Of a stretch of 64,000 nucleotides of DNA, positions 61,024 through 64,000 are shown in pieces. The position numbers and the translations under genes were made by a program. Positions within the stretch are counted from its first letter, which is position 1, and each line of letters starts with the position of its first letter. Source of the DNA: Hydractinia symbiolongicarpus (lineage: Eukaryota; Cnidaria; Hydrozoa; Anthoathecata; Hydractiniidae). The notes under the pieces are model-generated. The model saw nothing but the letters and a program-made list of their open reading frames with translations. It was not told where the DNA came from and ran no database searches. The stretch lies in contig NC_079882.1 in NCBI RefSeq assembly GCF_029227915.1, forward strand, positions 23,441,001-23,505,000, given 5' to 3'.

Positions 61024-63800
61024 TTAGGCGTTCACCAATCTTTCTGTTTCGCTATCAGAATCGTCGTCACTGCTCAACATTTCCTCTTCGCGCCGTGTGC
61101 GACATATGTTGTACAAGTTATAGATGAAGGCGATCATATACGTCTAAATATAAAAACAAGTTTAATTTTAGATTATTCTGAAAAAACAAACACAACGACA
61201 TAGGATTTGCAATCCCGTATTTTATTTTGCAGGACTTGTTTTACTTTTTGTCCCAGAAACAGATCTGATTGTAAAACTTTAATAACAAAGAATCGTGTTT
61301 ACGTTTTGTTCGAATGACATTCGAATCATTTAAGACCCCTCACACATGTAGATATAAAACATTCGAATCTATTAACGTTTACAGAGCCAAAACAATGCAT
61401 ATAAAGTTCTAGATACATGCTGCGACGTTTGAGATATAGAGAGGAAATACCCGAAGAGACCAAAAATATCTTACCGCAATAAATGCCCAAATAGACCAAT
61501 AATAAAACGCTCCGAAGAACCATGCTTTGTAAAAGAGCGTATTCAAAATAGTTGCCACACTACTCATCACGCAGTCGCCTAAAAAGAAAAAAATTAAAGA
61601 ATCGCCTGTTTCTGCAAGTTTAACCACGAAATTGATGTTTATTAAAGAAATATTACACATTCTAAGCGACAATATTAAAAAAAAAAAATTCACTGAAAAA
61701 CAAGAACATAAATTTACCTGCTAAAAAAATCAGCTAAATTATGAATCAAGACTAATCGCTCATTCAACGTACCTGAAGGCGCATTCGTAGTACAACTTTT
61801 TACTTCCACTACTTGGGTACCATTTTTAAATGCGTACTTCTGGTTACCATATTGAACGTACTGAGGTGTGATTGTAAAGAGAACGATATTAAGCGCAAGC
61901 ACCATGAACATCATGATAAAAACCATGAAGAGAAGTGCTTGTGGCATGGTACGTCTCGTGCGTATCTTAAACATCTAATTTGTATGTGTTAAGGAAAATT
62001 CGCAAGCGAAGTAGGCCGCCAGACAAAAGGGAAAATCTAAGCAGCAAAAAGGATCACTGTGTGAATTTCTTCAATAAGTTTGCAAATGTCTATAATTTCT
62101 GAAATTGACTGCTACGTTAAATTTATTTTTATACGTCTATTTTTCAGATCAGAATAATAAAACTTAAATTCATGTACTCTTTCCTGTACAAGTGAATTTT
62201 TATATTTGCCACTACGTTTAATATTGAATAGATCTTAAGAAAAAGATGTAAAAATGGTATATATTTTCCCGTTTTCCTCTCCGTCTAAGTTACTGTTTTT
62301 TTACAGAAAAAATAAATAGACGAAAGAGATACTTTTATGCAACAACACCAAATGCCAATTCGTTTTATACCGTTCATTGATGCAAAGATGAAGAATAAAG
62401 TCATACCAGTGAATAGAATGTAATCCAATGGAAACACCTAAATTACAAACATAAGATACTGTTACTCCACCAACCAGAAACGGCTACGCAAATAAAATGT
62501 AAAAAGAAGTCCTTTCATTAAGTTTAAGTCATATGAAATTTGGACTCCTTGCATGTAACTTTTAAACACTAGAATAAACTGCCTCTAGTTTGTTTACCAT
62601 AAAAATTTATAGTTTTAAATTTTCGAAATGTTATATAAATTATGCATTTTTCAATATTTAGATGAATTATATCCATTCTGTTAAAAATATTACTGTAATG
62701 AAATCGTGGATACCTTCTGCGCATGCACCATTATAATATTCACTGGGTTTGGCAACTTTGGTTGTGGGAGAGCGTACCCATGTCTTGCACCAAGAGAATT
62801 CATTGCTTTGTCAATGCTAAGAAAAATACATATTATATCAGGTGAGAACAGCATTAAATTAGAAAAGTAACAAAGTACACTTGTTTCCTGTCTGACACAC
62901 ATGTTACATGCTTGTTTAAACATACTAGCGTGTCCGCGCAAAAGTTCAAAGCAAAGCAAACATTCCTGGCTTTTATTAGCTAAAAATCCTGACATTTTCG
63001 AATTTTCTATCCTACTTTTTCTATAGTTATGGCTGATGAACTAGCTGACTATTCAAGGAAGAAGAAAAAATTAAATATACATGAAATAAACAACAAACAA
63101 AGGATGAAACTTATACAAGCTGAAGATAAAAACTGACATTGAAAAACATTATATTAAAATGAACATAACATTACGGGGACTTTAAATATCTGTCATTTTT
63201 CCCAACACCCTGCATACGCCTCGTTTCAAAGGAACAAAAACAAAATGTCCTTTTTAATTACAAACCACGGTTAAGACCAACAACACAATGCAGTTACAAA
63301 TTATGCTCCTGCATAACAAGAATTTTGTCATTAAAAAATGTGTAACTTGAAAAATTAGGTGTCACAAACGTCGGTTGTACATACATCGTGTCAAAACAGA
63401 GAATTAAATTTATTACAGATGAAAAATTTATTGCCAAATCCTATACGCCATGTCCCTGTGAAAGAAACACTATTTTTTGTCTCGACAGAAGATAAAACAA
63501 TCAGTTATACCTTGTAATAGTCAGAGATATCATGATAAGTAGAGATATCGACAAGAACACAATTCCAAACACAACTTGAAACGGTTTCAACATCAACAAA
63601 ATCTTTCCACAACAACTGCTTTCGCCTTTTATCTTTTTTCTCTCAAGACGATGGCGTAAATTTTCATCTTGTTCGATACGTCGTAATTCGTTTCGCTCAA
63701 AGCGAGTTAGGTTACGACCAGCCCTACTCTTAGCCCGTAACATTCTTGCTTTTTCGTCATCGCGTTCTCTTTTTGTCAACTTTCTTGTATTTTCAGTTTC
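61024..63800 (-). CDS. LMBRD1: Lysosomal cobalamin transporter LMBRD1, C-terminal part
   Basis: Six 3' exons in consistent phase (high to low): 63511..63800, 62714..62816, 62333..62437, 61773..61974, 61475..61578, 61024..61143; 307 residues plus stop. The rest lies beyond the window, so the CDS is partial at its 5' end. Features in order: a basic cytosolic segment (KRERDDEKARMLRAKSRAGR), a membrane segment after KPFQVVFG, ITSIDKAMNSLG, VFPLDYILF with SMNGIKRIGIW, RTRRTMPQALL then a membrane segment, ITPQYVQYGNQKY, and a Cys-containing luminal loop. A final membrane segment leads to an acidic tail (SSDDDSDSETE). These match the C-terminal half of LMBRD1 (SLDKALHSAG, TVFPLDYIL, RTRPQALL, APQYVMYGSQ, by memory). 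LMBRD1 works with ABCD4 to export vitamin B12 from lysosomes. Confidence 0.9.
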
Positions 63801-64000
63801 CTATGCACACAAACAGAGGAGACTTCTTATTTCTTTCGATTTTACATACAAGTTATATTCTTTTCTTTGATATACTAAAAAATTTAAACACACACTGAAA
63901 ACCAAACCATACGCTATTTCAAAAACCTCAAGATATTCCGAAAGTGAAATTAAAACTTAAACTATTTTATAAATGGAAAACAAATGAAAAAGGTTTTCAA
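63801..64000 (-). other. LMBRD1 intron at the window edge
   Basis: AT-rich sequence upstream of the 63511..63800 exon (acceptor GCATAG); no further LMBRD1 exon is recognisable before the window ends. Confidence 0.6.

Overview
This is an animal nuclear window: AT-rich, genes split by GT-AG introns, and many old and young transposable elements. The orthologue set (a proneural-type bHLH, CaMKII, STPG2, MZT2, SAMD8/SMSr, LMBRD1), small exons, Penelope-like elements, an R2-like non-LTR element and a metazoan copia element suggest an invertebrate, most plausibly a cnidarian. That taxon is inferred from general character and no marker proves it.

Layout. 1-4.1 kb: two-exon bHLH gene (+) with a CCAAT/TATA promoter and a 5' UTR intron. 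4.8-5.1 kb: palindromic MITE. 7.2-10.1 kb: decayed non-LTR retrotransposon whose C-terminal domain looks like a restriction-like endonuclease; two perfect hairpins sit inside it. 13.7-29.0 kb (-): complete CaMKII gene in 19 coding exons, with a 17-bp satellite of about 1.2 kb in intron 13. 29.7-31.3 kb: tRNA-like sequence and TIR elements. 31.9-38.7 kb (-): complete 16-exon STPG2-like gene with small elements in its introns. 39.2-44.5 kb (+): intact Ty1/copia retrotransposon with identical LTRs and a clean target duplication, 0.5 kb upstream of the STPG2 start. 44.7-46.0 kb (-): intronless protein with three cyclic-nucleotide-binding-like domains. 48-53.5 kb: repeat cluster with two Penelope-like elements in opposite orientation, one interrupted by a tRNA-derived SINE, plus hammerhead-ribozyme-like motifs. 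54.2 kb (+): MZT2. 55.8-58.1 kb (+): SAMD8/SMSr in four exons. 61.0-63.8 kb (-): last six exons of LMBRD1, which continues beyond the window.

The host genes serve unrelated functions (neurogenesis, calcium signalling, cilium/sperm tail, gamma-tubulin anchoring, sphingolipid synthesis, lysosomal cobalamin export) and show no operon organisation. Exon joins were made by hand from splice signals, reading-frame phase and remembered family motifs; no alignment or transcript data were used. The most notable signals are the young copia element, hammerhead-like motifs at Penelope-type ends, the tandem palindromes in the non-LTR ORF, and the higher-order satellite. None amounts to a clearly new system.
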